Positions 51,319 to 63,965 of a DNA stretch of 64,000 nucleotides are shown in pieces (position 1 is the stretch's first letter; the number at the start of each line of letters is the position of its first letter). The DNA is taken from the NCBI GenBank assembly GCA_037176725.1, contig JAZBRS010000026.1, positions 106,685,501-106,749,500 on the forward strand, given 5' to 3'. The position numbers were made by a program, and so were the translations under genes. The notes beneath the pieces are model-generated. The model was not told the DNA's origin. It made no database searches and saw nothing but the letters and a program-made list of their open reading frames with translations. Source of the DNA: Posidonia oceanica (lineage: Eukaryota; Streptophyta; Magnoliopsida; Alismatales; Posidoniaceae).

Positions 51319-54059
51319 TGTAGACACCCCGTTTTAACATGCTCATTTCGTGGTTCTCTCTCTAGTGGCTTCAAAATCCTTTTTTAAACCTTAGAAAACC
51401 CTAGAAGAACTCTAGGTTTGCACTCACCAAAACCTAGAAAAACTCTAGGTAAATCTCTCCTAAAATCCTAGAAAAGCTCTAGGATAGCACCTCTTAAACC
51501 CTAGGTCAGCACTTAAACCCTAGGTTAGCACAGGACACTCCCATGCATGTACAAGCCCAAGCCCTTCTCCTTCTTTCTCTTCTGATTATCCTTTTCTCTC
51601 TCCTCATTATCCTTTTCTCTCTCCTCTTTATCCTCTTTCTCTTTCTCCTTCTTTTCCTTTCTTTCCTTCTTCTTTTCTTGTTCTCCATGGGCCCAGCCCA
51701 TTCCCTCACTTCTTCCCCTTCCTTCCTTCTATTTTATTTCTATTTTTTTATTTTATTTTATTCCATCTCATTTGATCTCTATCTTCTTTTTTCTTTCCTT
51801 CCTTCTTTCTTTCTTTCCTCCTTTCTTTCTTTCTTCCCATTTCTCTTCTCAGTTCAGCCCACCAAGCCTCTTCTTCTTTTCTTCTTTTCTTCTTTTCTTC
51901 TTTCTTCCTCTCCTCCATTTCAGCCCGACCCATTGCCATTTCTTTTTTTACTTTTTTCCCTCTCCTGCAAAGCCCAGTCCAGCACTCTTTCTCTCCTTTT
52001 TTCTTTTTTCCCACGCACAGGCCCGACACTTCTCCTCCTCCTTCTCCTTCCCTCTCTGTTTCAAAAACCCAGCACAGCCTTCCACCTTCCTCTTCTCCAC
52101 TCATAACCCGTCCTGCACACACACACACTCACAACCACCTGCACGGCCACACTCCAGCTCTACCCCCACGCCACCTTCCGGCGCTGCCAGCCTCACAAGC
52201 CACACCTTTCGCCGGCCTCCCCTCTCATTGCCAAGCTTCTGCAACCCCTGCCAAACCTACAAACCCAATGCCCAGCTTCTATGCGAGCCACGCCCACTCG
52301 AGTGGCATCGCCAGAACAAAACTCCGCCTCTTCATCCCTTCCAAACGGTCGGCAACCACAATTCCAAGAGAGAGCACTCCCAGAACCCAAAAACTCCTCC
52401 ATTTTCAGACCTGCAAGCTTCCCAGCTCACCACATGCACATACAGCCACCTCCAGCCCCCCAAATTCCTCCCAAGCACTCACCGCACACCCAGTTACTTC
52501 ACCCAATCCTCAGTTCACCACGATATACCCAGCAAACTCCACAGCCCACCACAAACACTTGTGCACCGTTTCTGTCCAAAATACCCAGAAACTTCCAACT
52601 CACCACAGAATCCACAACCGACCCCTCCATTGCCTTCACCACATCCCCACGAACCCAAGCAACCACCACCGAGCAACCAGAGAGCCACTAGCCGAAGCTG
52701 AGCCAGAACAGTCGCCGGTCAACCCAGAAACTGGAATCCTTTCCAGTGCGTTGCAAGCTCGTGTCTGAGAGCTTTAGAACCTCCCCTGCAACGCCACGAG
52801 TCTGCCCCGATCGTCGTGCAGCTTCCAGCGCCTCCGCAGCACCCCAGCAACCACCTGCAACTTCCAGAAGGCAACCCGACATTGCTAGAAGACTCCGGCA
52901 CGCTTCGAGGGTAAGCGACCCCATTTCCTTGCTTAGTGCATGCCCTTTATGCTTCCTAGGTAGTTAGTTTTAAGGTTGGAAGCCTAAAGTAGGTTTCGGG
53001 CTCCGCCGTGGGGTCGTCTTCCCCAGCGAGCCCTCGTAGCTCCGCCGGCGTCGTCCCGCCACTCCGGTCCTCCGCAGCCACTCCGAAGCCTCCCTCGAGC
53101 ATCGCCAGGACTCCAGCAAGCCTTCCCGGCCCTCCACGAACCATTCCAGGCCTTGCTCTGCCTCCTCCTTCTCTGCAACTTGCCGGAGCCACCGTCGAAT
53201 CGACCGTGCGTTCCAGTGCACCTAATCGTCCCAGATTTCGCCCAAACCTCTGCTGAGACTCCGGGAGCCCGCTCCGCTCCTCTCCGGACCTTGCCGAGCG
53301 CTCCAAGCCTCCCCCCGTCCTCCGCCTTCTCTGCAAGCAGCCTCCAGGCTATCCGAATGTCTTCGCCACCGCAGCTCCTCTGCTTCAGCGCCGCTGCACT
53401 CGCCTGAGCTCCAGGATGCTTCTCAGACCTCGCCTGCTGGCCTCCGCAACCTCCAGTAGCTGGCGCGCCTCCGGCTTCAACTGTAGAACTGCCACCGCGT
53501 CGTCCGACCGAACCAGGCACCGTCGATCGCTACTGAAGCCACCGAAGCACTCCCCCAGACTGCCTCCGACCTCCTGGACCCTCAGCCACAGTCGTCGCTC
53601 GCCGGATCACCGCCGCGCACGCCTTCTTCTCCGGCTACGGTGCTGCAGTGTCGGGCGACACTGTAGCACTGTAGCTGGATATAGTTTTGATTTAATTTTC
53701 TGTTGATGCATTATCTTAAATTGCTATAGTTTATTTTATTTGCATCTAGGTTCAGCTGTGGTTTGAATTTGATTTAATTTTGATTTAAAACTATATTGCA
53801 TTACAGTCTGGTCCTCTGTTTAATTTTATTTGCATGCAGGTCCTTCATATAGCTTTTTAAAATGCAACTGAATGCTAGTTTATGCACGCATTGCATTTAG
53901 GTCCTTAAGTTTCTGATAATTGCATTGCAATTCTTCATCAGTTGAAAAATCATTTAATGTTGCATTTAAATCTTATTGCATTGCATTTAAATATTCTGTT
54001 TTGATTTATTTGCAAGTTAGTCCATCTGCAGTTTCAGTATATCATTTAAATGTGAATTT

Positions 54060-54640
54060 TACCATATTGCATTGCATCTTTTATTTTGTATTTTGTTTTA
54101 TTTGCACATAGGTCATCTGCTTGTTTAAAAATGCATTTAATTTGCATGTTTACCATATTGCATTGCATTTTAAATCATGTATTATACTTTATTTGCATAT
54201 AGGTCCTCTGCCTATTTAGGATTGCATTTAATTTGCATTTTTACCATATTGCATTGCATTTTAAATCATGCATTTTATTTTATTTGCATATAAGTCCTCT
54301 GCATGTTATCAGAATCATTTAAATTACATATCTGCCATATTGCATTGCATTTTTTATCCTGTGTTTTACTTTTATTGCATTTTAGTCCAAAACATGCATT
54401 CACAGTGTTTAAAAATCACATTTTACCTTATTGCATTGCATTTTTTACCCTGCATTTTATTATATTTGCACATCAATCCTGCTTAGTTATAGATTTCATT
54501 TAAAGTATGATTTAAAACCATATTGCATTGCATAAAAACCCTAAAAAATACTCTAATTGCATCTAGGTCCTGGCAGTTGTAAACCATGCATTTAATCTGT
54601 TATTTTACCATATTGCATTGCATAAAAAACCCTGAAAATA
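54060..54640. repeat. ~90-bp repeats with GCATTGCAT in LTR D
   Basis: ACCATATTGCATTGCAT recurs near 54063, 54146, 54243, 54329, 54424, 54517 and 54608, about 82-97 bp apart, each followed by TTTGCATATAGGTCC-type sequence. Matching ATGCAATTTT words occur at 20030-20800 in LTR A. Confidence 0.85.
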
Positions 54641-55439
54641 TTCTAATTGCATCTAAGTCCATCAGATTGCATATCATGCATTTAATTCCTGTTTTAAACT
54701 ATATTACATTGCTAAAAAAACACATAAAAATACTGTAATTGCACATTAATCCTTTTTGCATACATGCATCATTTAAATGGTATCTTTTTAAACCAATTTG
54801 CATTGCATTAAAGCCCAACTGTTTTCTGAAATTGCATGTCAGTCCCTGCTTTTCAAGTTTTGCATGTTTGCACACTTCCTTTGTATTGCACTTAGGTCCT
54901 GCATGTTTTTAAAATTGCATTAGGTCATTTCTTACATTTTTGCATGCATATCTTGCTGTTAACCCTGCATTCAGCCCATACATTGTTGCATTAGCATTCT
55001 TGCATGCATTCACCCTGTTTTTCACACACCTAGGAACATTTTGCACATAGGCCCCTGTAGTTTCCTCAAATGGCACATAGGTCCTTGCACTTGCACCCTT
55101 GCATGCATAGCATCCCCATATCATTGCACATAGTCCCATGCATTCATTTGGGCATTGTTAGCCTTCTAACATGTAAGCCACCCAGCATTGCACGCATTTA
55201 GGGGCTAATTGTACTTAGACCCTTACCTAGCTCACTTTTGTTGGCCCTTGAGCCATCTAACTTGCAATCTGAATAACTTTTGATTGGACCGTTGGATCTT
55301 TGCGATCTAACTATCCAGGTCTTCTCGGTTGAATGATCTTTCATTCTAACCAAAGTTATCTCAAATCAGGCCTCAGATTCTTAGGATAAGCCCATCTGAA
55401 GCACTGCATAGCATCCATTGCATTCCCATTTGCATTGCA

Positions 55440-55835
55440 TGCATCGTTTCGCGCGCCCGCATTTGTTGTCTTTTGCATTGCATCGTTTTGCATGCCGCTT
55501 TGTTTTATTTGCATATCGTTTGTATTTTTGCATCGTTTTGCGTGCCTGTCTTGTTTTCTTTTGCAATTTGTATCATTTTGCGTGCCGCTTTGTTTTATTT
55601 TCATATCGCTTGCATTTTTACATCGTTTTGCGTGCCTGCCTTGTTTTCTTTTACATTTTGCATTGTTTTACGTGCCGCTTTGTTTTATTTGCATATTGCT
55701 TACACTTTTGTACCGTTTTGCGTGCCTGTCCTTGTCTTCTGTTGCATTTGCCTCGTTTTGCATGCCTACATTCGTTCTTGCTTGCATTTGCTCTGTTTTA
55801 CGTGTCCGCTTGCGTTTTCTCCTGCTTTGCACCGT
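55440..55835 (+). repeat. Degenerate CGTTTTGCGTGCC repeats in LTR D
   Basis: Nine or so copies of the core, irregularly spaced at about 40-50 bp. They correspond to the exact 30-bp array in LTR C. Confidence 0.85.
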
Positions 55836-56094
55836 TTTCCACACCCGCTTTTATTTTCCCCTTGCATGTCGCTTGCATTGCATTGTTTACCACTATTTTG
55901 CTTTATCGTCTACATTTGCATTAGGGCAATGATGCTTACTACCTAGGAGTTCTCACGAACCAGGGTTCGTCTAGTTCGGAACACTAGCAGCGTTGCTAAG
56001 CACATAGCTTGCACGTTTAATTCCCTGCACGCATATTAGCACTTAGAGCACGCATTAGAGCATGCATTGAAGCATTCATTGCATTTAGGCATTA

Positions 56095-56240
56095 GGCAAG
56101 CATTTCCCTGCATTTGCGAGCGAGATAGCCTAAGAAAGACCGATTCTCGGACGTATCGGGGGTGCCTAATACCTTCCCCGTGTGTAACAGGAGTCCTTGC
56201 CCTTTCTTCTGGCCCGCAATGACCATTCCTTCATCGCATA
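56095..56240 (+). promoter_or_regulatory. Conserved LTR block, copy in LTR D
   Basis: TTCTCGGACGTATCGGGG, GTGCCTAATACCTTCCCC, GTAACAGGAGTCCTTGCCC and GGCCCGCAATGACCAT. See 18592-18720. Confidence 0.8.
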
Positions 56241-56551
56241 GCATAGCATAGCATAGGCACGAGTCATAGCATAGCATAGCATCGCATTGTGTTGCATCGC
56301 ATCTCTTTGCATACTTTGTGCATCCGGTTTTGCATGTCTTTTCATGCATTACCCTCGATTTTCCTTGTCTCCCAATCTAATAGATATGGTGGCGGCTCTG
56401 ATTTGTCTTATCATTTCTTTTTCCTCTTTTTGCCAGCGTTTCCGAGTCAAGTTTCCTTCCTTGGATTCCACCGCATATAGTGAGCCTACTATCGATCTGT
56501 GCATGCGAGCTTTGGCATCGTGCATGGATTCGATATTTCAGGATTACTACA

Positions 56552-59117
56552 GACACCCTCTTTTTTTTTAATGGTAGAAGGAGCTCATTAGCAGCACTCA
56601 TGAATTTTATGCAGTTGTATTAGGAAGCCTCTGGTCAAAAAATTAATGCCTCCAAAAGTAGATTTGTTGTCTCCCCAAAAATTACTCTAGCTAGACTGAA
56701 TATAATCCAAAATGTCACTGGGTTCTCTAGAGGGCACTTGCCATTCACCTACCTTGGATGCCCTATTTTCAAGGGGATCTCTAAGCAAGTCTATTTTGAA
56801 AGCCTGGTATAGAAAATAGTTCAACGTGTGACAGGGTGGAATGCAAAATTCTTATCTCCTTGTGGCAGAATCATTTTAATCAATCATATGCTGTCTATTT
56901 ATGACTTCCCTGGGGTGGTGCTAGATAGGATCAGCAAGACCATAGCTAATTTCCTGTGGGGGAACCAAGAGGGTACTACTAGAAGACACTGGCTCTCATG
57001 GAACACTGTGTGCTCTACTATTGAAGAAGGTGGTTTGGGGATTAGACAGATAAGTGATGTTAAGAAGGCTACAAGAATGAAGTTTGCTTGGAGAGTGTAG
57101 AATTCTAGCTCCTTATGGGCAAAATTCAAGAGGGCTAAGCATGGACCATTGGCAGAGGATTTATCTCTGGTTAAGGGGATTGCAAGATGGAAGAAGCTCC
57201 AAGGGGCCTGGCTCTCTATGCGAGAGCACATTCAGTGGTCGATTGGAAAAGGATTGATGAGTTTTTGGTTTGATAACTGGTTTTCTCTAGGACCTCTCGT
57301 TGAGCCACTGATACTCTCATTCTTGACCCGTCACACTCTGTCTGGGATGTTTTCAGTGCTCGCAATAAAAAAATTTAATTAAATCTCCCTAAGAATATTC
57401 TATATGAAATTCTAAATCATCACATCAGTATCTCTGAGGAGGAGGATTCCATGTAGTGGGGTTTAAACGCGGATGGATCCTTTTCTAATAAATCTGCTTG
57501 GGAGCTCTGCCGTACTAAGAAGGACTCGTCTTGGTGGGGATTGGGTATCTTAGATTCTCACCTTCCCACCAAAATTTCCCTTTTTCTTTGGAAAATGCTC
57601 TAGGGTTGCTTGGCTACTGATGACTATATTAAACAAATGGGCTTTGCCCTACCTTGTAAATGCCTTTGTTGCAGGCCTGAGTCCCATTTGGAGGATGTTG
57701 TCCATTTGTTTTTTGAGGGGGAGTGGGCTTCAATGTGTTGGCAGTGGTTTATCAGCTGCTTCCAAATGGGGAAAAAGGCAACTAAAAGCTTCAATCAATG
57801 GCTACGAGTTCTCTTTGTTAAAAGGAGGCTATGCTCTGGGAGATTTGGAAAGCCAGATGCTCTTGCAAATATGGTGGAAAGGAGGTCAAGGTCATTCAAC
57901 TTTTACTGAAACTTAAAGCTTGGTCTGAGGACTTCTCATTTCTTCTCCAGGACCTGAAATGTCTGAATAAAAAGGAGGCCAAGATTCTACTCAACTTCCA
58001 AATTGATGGTGTCCAATCAGTCAAAGAAGTTAACACCATTGTCTATTGGCTCCGTCCCCCGTTTGAGGCTTTCAAACTTAATGTTGATGGTGCAGCCAGA
58101 GGGAACCCAGGTCCAGGGGGTGGTGGTGGAGTTATCAGAGATCACAATGGTGAGATGGTGGCAGCTTTCTATAACTTTTATGGTAACTGCACGAATATGG
58201 TGGCGGAATTCAAAGCTATGAAGATGGTCTATCCTTATATTTGAGTCTAGGGTTGGATCTCGAAAAGCTGATGATTGAATCTGATTCTAAATCCCTGGTG
58301 GACATGTTAAAAATGAACAAATGCCTGCAATGGAGGATAAGCAGTGACTGGAAGGATGTCAGCTCCAAGGTTTAGCAAGCTCTGCATATGAATCACATCT
58401 TCAAAGAAGCCAATGGACCTGTTGATGCCTTGGCCAATTCAGGGATTGATGCTCATGGCTACAGATGTTTTTTCAGTTTTAACAAAATCCCTAAAGCTGC
58501 TAAAGGTTTTATTATTCTTGAGAAGGGTGGCTTGCCCTATATCAGAGTCCGGTTCAAATAGCTCTATGCTTGGTTTGCTCTCTGGTGCTGGACTAAACTT
58601 CCTTGACTGGCTCGTGGCTCAGTCGTTATGGAGAAGGTGGATCGGCCTTATATCTGTGACAAAATTGTTAGCTATGGCTAGTGGGTGGCTGAAGCTTATG
58701 CTGATGGTGGCCTGCTGTCCGATGTTTGCTGCTCGGTATCATCTCCGGTTTTTGACTGTCTTGTTCGTGCTGGTCTGCTGGAACCCGTCGAGAGCTTGGT
58801 GGGTTCGAGTGGGAACAGTAGCAGGCGGAGTGCTTGGGCCTTTTGGGAGCTAGAGCGATGGCGTGGGTCCTGTGGGTTGCTATTTTGTGCAGGTCTTGGG
58901 GTGGGGCTCATTTTGGGCCCTGCGGGCTTTTTGAGGGGCTACTCTATATCCGCTCCTTCCTTTTTTCTGGGCCTTTGGATTTTTAGAAGAGTTGTTCCAC
59001 TACGAGACTCAGGCCTTAGCTTTTTGGGATTTTTGTTGGCAGTTCGGGTAGGTCTTGTGGCTTGCTGCCTTTGTTATGGTGAGGCTTTGGTTCATGTCCT
59101 CCTTATTTGTATTCATC
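56552..59117 (+). pseudogene. L1-type LINE remnant: RT end, zinc-binding domain, RNase H
   Basis: Coding similarity on the plus strand, broken by stops and shifts. 56560-57100: RT end with EASGQKINASKSRFVVSPKI, FTYLGCPIFKG, WNAKFLSPCGRIILINHMLS and IANFLWGNQEG, typical of plant non-LTR retrotransposon RTs. 57480-57800: zinc-binding RT-associated region with CKCLCCRPESHLEDVVHLFF. 58020-58550: plant LINE RNase H with FKLNVDGAARGNPGPGGGGG, then in another frame LMIESDSKSLVDMLK and EANGPVDALANSGI. Stops include TAG at 56810-56812. The stretch to 59117 is 3' tail with no clear poly(A). The endonuclease and RT start are absent, cut by LTR D. Confidence 0.88.
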
Positions 59118-59291
59118 TATTGACATCTCATTTTGACAGGCTGAATCAATTAGAATCTTCTGGTGGCTTTTGAATCCAAATCTAGGTCCAAACCTATACA
59201 TTCCTTTTCATCATTCTCTTCAAAACAAGTCCAAACCTAACCTAGAATCACACCCATTTTCCAAGTCCAAAAACTACCCAAAAATCATAGA
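59118..59291 (+). repeat. LTR start fragment H
   Basis: TATTGACATCTCATTTTGAC followed by AGGCTGAATCAA and CCAAACCTA-type sequence aligns with the first ~350 bp of LTR C (with a gap). TG has become TA at the first base pair. It is cut by the hAT element; ATCATAGA (59284-59291) would be its 8-bp target site. Confidence 0.75.
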
Positions 59292-59475
59292 TAGGGGTGT
59301 CAAAAATCCGAAAATATTCGAAGATCCATTCCGAATCCGCATCCGAAATCTCGAATTTTTATCCGAAAAAATATTCAACGGACCAAATTCGAATTCGAAA
59401 AAAAAAATTTGAAAAAAATCAAAGCAAATACGGATGTTGATACATCCGATTCGAAAATATCCAAATCCGAAAACT
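59292..59475. repeat. hAT subterminal TCCGAA repeats
   Basis: About ten occurrences of TCCGAA, ATTCGAA or CCGAAA in both orientations. Candidate transposase-binding sites. Confidence 0.75.
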
Positions 59476-59587
59476 TAATATTATTATTTATTTATTTTAA
59501 ATAAATTAATCTATTTACATATAAAACTTAAGACATAAGTATCTAATAACTAATAAATAAAAATCTAAATTAGTCTTTGCAAAATCT

Positions 59588-59612
59588 ACATATATATATA
59601 TATATATATATA
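59588..59612. repeat. (TA)n microsatellite
   Basis: An uninterrupted AT run of about 11 dinucleotides. Confidence 0.95.
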
Positions 59613-59629
59613 CGGTTTACACTTTACAC

Positions 59630-61683
59630 TCCTCAAACCTTAACCTAACGAAAGGGCAAAGGCACTGCCGCTTCCTCTTCTTCCACTCCTCGTCGTCCTC
59701 CACTCCTCCTCCTCCTCCACAGGCGGCTCATCTTCCACTTTCTCGTTCGAAGTGGCGTCTCAACTCTGGCTCCTTTCCCTCCTCCTCTACGTCGGATCTG
59801 ACACCCTCCTCCTCCTTGTCGGACGGCAGCCGCTTCCCCTCCTCCTCCTCCGCTCCTCGCCGGACGATAGCCGCTCCTTGCTTAATCACGGCTAGTAGCT
59901 CGGTGAGTCCTCCGCTCCTCCTCCGTTGTTGCCTCTTGGGTAGTATGGGGTTTATTAACCTTCCCCTCCTCCATTATTATTTCTTTTTTGTTATATATTC
60001 TGTCAACTTTCTGCAATTTGCTGCTATTTTTTAAGGTGGGTTTTGTATTTTAAGATCCAAGATATTGGATCATAGTGGATTTTTATACCTAAGATTTTGG
60101 ATACATAAGCTTTTTGGTTGTGTGGCTGTGAGGTTAGATTGAAGATTTTTTTCTTTTGGTCTTGCTATAGAATCCCTTATCAGACTCTGTTCTGTGTGCA
60201 TCTTTCTGTTATCCTCTTTAAATAAGGGATCCAGGAGGAGTTATCCTCTTTAAATGGTGGGACAACTAAATCTATTTTATTTTTCTTGAAATAAGAGGTT
60301 TCCACCATAGCCTACTACAGGTCAAGTGGTCAACTTGAATTTCCAAAAGATTACTGTTATGTTGTGCTTTGTTCGCTAAATCTACCAAGGGCTAGGATTA
60401 ATTCCATTAAATTACAGATTTTTGGTCTCTTATAGACCAGATCTGGCTACCAAAGAATTGGGGATCTAGGAGGAGCTTGTTTTCATAAGACTGTCTGTTA
60501 CATTTGGAAATTTATTTTATATCCCTCCAAATGAGGATGTTAGATTGGTAGTCCACTATAGGCTACTAAGAATCAACTTGTATCTCCAAAACTTAAACAT
60601 CAAAGACCAAACACTAGCGTTTTATTGGTTAAATACCAAACTTAAACTTCAAGAAGAGTGAGGTCATGAGGGTGAACATGGAGGAGGACGGGATGGTAGA
60701 ATGGGCAAATTTCGTATGTGAGAAGGGTTACTAATCATAGGTTTAGTTTGATTCATTTCTTTACGTATGTGATCAACATGATAATATGATTATGTTATGT
60801 CTGAAATGGTTAGTCGACTTTTATGCTTTTATATTAATTTATCGTGAAATGGCGTCTGATAATTTACTAGGTGTTGAGGTATGTAGATTTTGAACTGAAC
60901 ATTTCAAATGGTTATTAACCAATGCTCGTGGACTTGCATTTCAAATTAGTTGTTTTTTAAAGTATCTGGTGACCTAACAGCAATTCTAAGATCAATGTCT
61001 TTCACATCATGTTGATTTTGTAGTTTTCTAAGTGCTTTCTTTCAAGTTGAAGTTCACATCATGCAGCATTTCTTAATAACATCATTTCATTTTTAATTAA
61101 AAATTCCAGTTTATCCAGTTGCAATACTAACCAATATTTGCATTCTTATGCTTCCTGAAGCTTGTTCACATAAAAGCTCCTCTTTATTATCCCTGCAAGG
61201 GATAACATGCTATATTGTTTTCTACCTAAATTGTTCTAGCCCCTATGGTAATTCAATCCTATACATCAATTAGAGGCATGTATGCATGCCACATTGCCAG
61301 TCATGCTGTTTTTTCCTACTGGAAGCGTAAGTTGGCATCTTATTTAGTTTGGAGAGATCCAAATATATGGTTATATGTGAGATGATTGCTTCCATTAATT
61401 TTTTGTGACGTTTTAATTTATGACGGTAGCTTGGTATTCCTACACTGTTTTCCTCTTCTGCATTTTACTTTGACCATTTTATTTGATGATATTTGCTTCC
61501 AAGCACAGCTAGTTGTCTACACTCCTAGGCATTGTAAAGCATGTACATGTAATCGTCATTGATTGAATTCCTCGTGCTCAGCAAAATGATTTTTACTAGA
61601 ATCATTATCAAACACAAGCATAGTGTCTTTCTTGTTTGCAGCTTTATACTTGTTTTTCAAATATACGGTGATAATCTTTTAAA
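59630..61683 (+). other. hAT leader: 5' UTR and probable long intron
   Basis: A C/T-rich leader (59640-59900, CTCCTCCTCC) is followed by donor-like CTCG/GTGAGTCC at 59903. About 1.8 kb of AT-rich sequence without coding signal then leads to the ATG at 61684. A promoter-proximal intron of this kind is usual in hAT genes; the acceptor is not pinned down. Confidence 0.45.
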
Positions 61684-63965
61684 GATGAGCAAGAGAACAA
61701 CTTCTACTAGTAGCAAGGATTTACAATCCAACACAGGTTATACATTCTCTTGATTGTATTCTTTTGATAAAAAATTAAAAATCTTGATTATTATTCTTTC
61801 TAATTCTTTTATATGATTTTTCAATATAGAATTGGAAATCATGGTTGATGTTCAATTAAAGGAAGCTCCTATTGGTCAAAGTCGAGCTTCCACTCCAAAT
61901 GCCATTGCAACTCCATCAATTCCTAGTATTGATTCTCGTGATGTGGTTGCTATTGCGGATTCCAAGGAGCCTAAGCGTCAAAAGAAACTGAAATCAGAAG
62001 CTTGGTTACATTTTGAACGAGATGTGCTTGAAGATGGTTCAGTGAAAGCTACTTGCAACTATTGCAAGACAATATTTGATGGTAGAAGCACCAAAGGTAC
62101 CACTCATCTCAATAATCATATTAAAATATGTGTTCATAGGCGATGAGAAGATATCAGACAAAAAATTCTTGCTATGTCTACAAATACTAGTAGTGGCTGC
62201 CCAACATCAAGAATAGGTCTTTATAAATTTGATGTCATTGTTTGCAAAGATGATCATGAAGCATAATTTACCCTTTCTTTTTTCTGAATATGAGTATTTC
62301 AGATCATGGTGCTCTTTTATTTGCTCTACATACAAATTTCGCTCTAGAAATACTCTTAGGACTGATTGTATGAAAGTTTACAAGGTAAGAGAAGGTTAAT
62401 CTGTATAAGATGCTTGAACGTAATAGTAGTAAAGTTAGCATCACAACTGATTTGTGGACTTTAGATCATCAAAACCTTGACTATTGTTGTGTTTCTTGTC
62501 ATTTCTTGGATGATGATTGGGTCTTACACAAGAAAATCATTGCTTTTCATCAGATAGAATCCCCTCATACTGGTGAAGCTTTAGGTGAATAGTTGAAAAC
62601 CTGTATTTTGGAGTGGAATCTGGATAAGAAATTGTATACTATTGTTGTGGACAATGCTAGCAATAATGAACCAATGGTAAATATTTTGAAAACTTAGTTA
62701 AATGGAAATGAAGCACTTCATCTCAATGGTGACTTATTTCATATTCGATGCACTGCACATATTATCAATTTGATTGTGAAGAATGGTTTGGAAGTGGTGA
62801 GTCCGCTGCTTGAGAAAATTCGTAATAGTGTGAAGTATGTGAATTCATCAACCTATAGAAATCAAAAGTTCAGAAAAGCATTGGAACATACTAGATTGAG
62901 TACTTGTAAAAGGGTATCTTTGGATGTTGATACTAGATGGAATTCCACTTATCTCATGCTTCAAAGTGCTTTGGATACTCAAGATGCATTTGAACGTTTG
63001 GTGGAGTTGGATAGTGATTATAAAATGCTACCAATCAAAGAACAATGGGAAAAAGGTAGACATATTTGTGATTGCTTGAAAGTTTTTTATGATATCACTC
63101 TTCGTCTTTCAGGAACAAAATATTCGACTGCTAATTACTATTTTAATGATGTGTGTCTCATTCATTACAAATTGCTGGAGTGGCGAATGAGTGATGTTGA
63201 TTACATTTCTGAGATGGGATTATTGATGCAAAGAAAATTTGATAAATATTGGGATGCATGTAATTTGATTTTGTCTTTTGCATTAGTTCTTGATCCTCGA
63301 TATAAGATGGAATTTGTTAAGTATGTTTATCAAGAAATTTATAATGCAAGAGCTGATTCATATATTAGAGTTGTCAACATGAAGCTACATGAATTGTTTT
63401 CAGAATATGTAGATTCTTCAGATACTCCAACATATTGTAGTGCATCTCATAGTCATGAAATGGTTGTTGAGAAAGGTACACAAATAAATTCTAGTTTTAC
63501 TGAAGGATTTCTTCAACACATCAAGAAGAAAACCAATGCTGCAATCCATGTTCAAAAAACAGAATTGGAGCGGTATTTGGCGGAAGAGTTGTTTCCATTG
63601 AATCTCAATGATGACTTATCATTTGATATCTTGCACTGGTGGAAGCATAATGCACCAATGTTTCCTTCTCTAGTAAAGATGGCTCGTGATATTTTGGCCA
63701 TTCCTGTTTCAACAGTTGCTTTTGAATCTACTTTTAGTTGGGGACGTAGAATCATTGATGATACTCGCTTTCAGTTGACTCCTGATATAATAGAGGCTTT
63801 AGTTTGCACAAAGGATTGGTTGCCATCACTTTCTGAGAAATTAAGTAAGTTAATTGTTAATACTTTTTTATTTTGATTCATTTGTTTTACTTTGAGCATG
63901 GTGCATGTATATTTACTAATCAAGTTTTTTTTTTTTTTGTAGGTGTGATTAATGAGAATGTTTAA
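61684..63965 (+). pseudogene. hAT transposase with BED zinc finger, broken
   Basis: Exon 1 (61684-61735) MSKRTTSTSSKDLQSNT joins exon 2 (61830) in frame across a GT-AG intron. BED finger: CNYCKTIF ... HLNNHIKICVH. The catalytic region follows: first Asp in SITTDLWT, second Asp in IVVDNASNN, then HIRCTAHIINLIVKNGL, DTRWNSTYLML, RYKMEFVKY. Third acid: Glu in VAFESTFSWGRR, inside the C-terminal dimerisation region (SFDILHWWK, ALVCTKDWL). A last intron (63845-63942) joins a tiny exon ending VINENV at 63963-63965. Damage: TGA at 62144, frame changes near 62240 and 62390, TAG at 62590 and 62695. All three catalytic acids remain. It resembles plant DAYSLEEPER/RICESLEEPER-type proteins, but the stops argue against a domesticated gene. 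Confidence 0.9.

Larger units (their letters stand above)
51319..56551 (+). repeat. LTR D, 3' LTR of element G (5.2 kb)
   Basis: Starts TGTAGACACCCCGTTTTAAC and ends AGGATTACTACA. Block order as in LTRs A and C: CCTAGAAAA-type start, pyrimidine tract (51560-52080), C-rich and GC-rich module (52080-53690) with donor-like GAGGGTAAGC (52907), ~90-bp repeats with GCATTGCAT (54060-54630), degenerate CGTTTTGCGTGCC repeats (55440-55830), conserved boxes, and PBS-like TGGCGGCTCTG (56390-56400). The right flank is GACAC within a LINE. Long frames over 51543-53700 are composition artefacts. Confidence 0.9.

Noticed and set aside
51543..52701. Leu/Phe/Ser- and Pro-rich proteins of about 190 and 310 residues
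   Set aside because: They come from pyrimidine-rich LTR D sequence, overlap in different frames and show no domain.
52956..53706. Arg/Ser/Pro-rich or Gly-rich host gene in GC-rich DNA
   Set aside because: Open in several frames because of high GC; homologous blocks occur in all LTRs of the family.
61684..63965. Domesticated DAYSLEEPER-like host gene
   Set aside because: Several stops and frame changes, plus hAT-type terminal and subterminal repeats, fit a decayed transposon better.
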